Below the pieces are notes generated by a model. It did no database searches, was not told the origin of the DNA, and saw nothing but the letters and a program-made list of their open reading frames with translations. A stretch of DNA of 6,065 bases, taken from positions 1-6,065 of the forward strand of contig JAFGBW010000078.1 in assembly GCA_016932965.1 (NCBI GenBank), written 5' to 3'. Positions 5,395-6,065 of the stretch are shown in pieces. The DNA is from Candidatus Auribacterota bacterium (GTDB lineage: Bacteria > Auribacterota > JAFGBW01). Within the stretch, counting starts at the first letter, position 1; each line of letters opens with the position of its first letter. The position numbers and the translations under genes were made by a program.

Positions 5395-5960
5395 TATCCT
5401 TGTCCTTTTGAGATATACGTTTCAACCTGAATCTTTACCGATAATTTTGGGGCCATTAAGGTGCTTCTTCGTGCAATATAGACTTTTTTTATTGCCAGGG
5501 CTGTTTCGATCTCCTCCACCAGCTTCAGGTAACGGGCCAGCGTGGAATAATCGCTGATCAAATCAATAAAAATCATTCTGGAAATCACGGGCTTGTCTTT
5601 GAGTTCCATCTGATCGCCGGAAGAAACAGAAAGAACCATGACATCAAGAGAGGAAGTTTTCTCGGAAATTTGCCGGATGATTTCAGGCACCTTGTCTTCT
5701 TTGGGGAGCCGGTTATTTAAATAAACCATTTCTTTTTCAAGTTCTTTTCTTTCCACTTCCATTTCCGGGATACTGTTGACGGTTCCCATCACTTTTTCAC
5801 GGTCCGAATTCACTTTCTGAACCATTAAAGACGCCTGTTTAAAACGCATGATCATGGGTTTGAATAATGACAAGGCAAATACAATGGTCACTATCAGCAG
5901 TCCCAGAGAAATGAATATGCTTTTTTGATTTCTTGAAATCATGACTAGTACAACAGCCAT
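5394..5960 (-). CDS. pilO: Type IV pilus inner-membrane protein PilO
   Basis: PilO dimerises with PilN in the inner membrane and connects the cytoplasmic PilM platform to PilP. The 188-residue product has the family layout: short basic cytoplasmic tail (SRNQKS), one transmembrane helix (about 14-33), a charged coiled coil (about 40-85, with EMEVERKELEKEM) and a ferredoxin-like domain (about 90-185; MIFIDLISDYSTLARYL and the final beta strand KLSVKIQVETYI). The start is uncertain: ATG 5960 overlaps pilN by 16 bases but has AAAGG with no spacing; ATG 5942 (MISRNQ, 182 residues) begins two bases after the pilN stop and gives a more usual short tail, also without a clear site. Coupling to pilN is likely either way. 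Identification rests on architecture and gene order. Confidence 0.9.
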   Translation of the reverse strand: MAVVLVMISRNQKSIFISLGLLIVTIVFALSLFKPMIMRFKQASLMVQKVNSDREKVMGTVNSIPEMEVERKELEKEMVYLNNRLPKEDKVPEIIRQISEKTSSLDVMVLSVSSGDQMELKDKPVISRMIFIDLISDYSTLARYLKLVEEIETALAIKKVYIARRSTLMAPKLSVKIQVETYISKGQG

Positions 5961-6065
5961 CCTTTGATTTCGAATTCAGCCTGTTTGTTTTGGGAATCCG
6001 GTTTTTGCTCCATTCTCACCAGTTCCACCCCTTTGAAAAAAGGGGACTGGCCCATTTTTTCCATC
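5945..6065 (-). CDS. pilN: Type IV pilus inner-membrane protein PilN, C-terminal end only
   Basis: Only the last 39 codons are in the window, ending with TAG at 5945-5947. The visible end, MGQSPFFKGVELVRME followed about 15 residues later by AEFEIKGWLLY, matches the close of the PilN ferredoxin-like domain (serine-x-Phe-Phe/Tyr, then a final Phe-x-Ile strand). PilN binds the cytoplasmic actin-like PilM through its N-terminal tail, which lies outside the window. The gene directly precedes pilO, with a 16-base overlap if pilO starts at 5960. Identification depends on the short match plus gene order. Confidence 0.85.
   Translation of the reverse strand, partial: MEKMGQSPFFKGVELVRMEQKPDSQNKQAEFEIKGWLLY

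Noticed and set aside
6028-6045. Perfect inverted repeat CCCCTTT-GAAA-AAAGGGG.
   Set aside because: It lies within pilN codons for a conserved Ser-Pro-Phe-Phe-Lys-Gly stretch and no T-tract follows; coding constraint explains it.

Overview
The window carries the distal part of a type IV pilus assembly operon and its downstream accessory genes. Every supported gene is on the minus strand, so transcription runs from high to low coordinates. The order pilN (end only), pilO, pilP, pilQ is the conserved inner-membrane alignment complex plus outer-membrane secretin, so the host is a Gram-negative (diderm) bacterium. Base composition is moderate to AT-rich, with AT-rich intergenic stretches. The minimal PilQ, the very short pilin and the repeat proteins would fit an environmental lineage such as Omnitrophota or Desulfobacterota/Geobacter-like bacteria. 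That placement is inference; the window holds no phylogenetic marker.

Right part (2862-6065): pilN, pilO, pilP and pilQ are packed with overlapping ends, which suggests translational coupling. PilN and PilO form the inner-membrane dimer, PilP bridges the periplasm, and PilQ is the outer-membrane secretin. PilP has a membrane anchor instead of a lipobox. PilQ has two tandem STN/N0 domains, no AMIN domain, and a Thr/Ser/Asn-rich insertion in the secretin domain.

Middle part (2394-2861): a hairpin-type terminator candidate follows pilQ. A small ORF with a very good ribosome binding site follows; it begins like a HEAT repeat and then runs into a GC-rich, hairpin-rich stretch with imperfect terminal inverted repeats (about 2515-2703). 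I read this as a gene broken by, or merged with, a small MITE-like repeat.

Left part (1-2393): an inner-membrane-anchored protein built of 8-residue repeats in a 52-residue super-period overlaps the start of a 66-residue type IV prepilin that lacks any globular domain. A good terminator follows. Then a near-consensus sigma-70 promoter drives a secreted protein with a 17-residue YD-like duplication followed by the same kind of 8-residue repeats, which runs off the left edge. The two octad-repeat proteins flanking a stub pilin, next to the secretin, are the least explained and most interesting part. A pilus-associated adhesin, partner or assembly role is a guess from position only.
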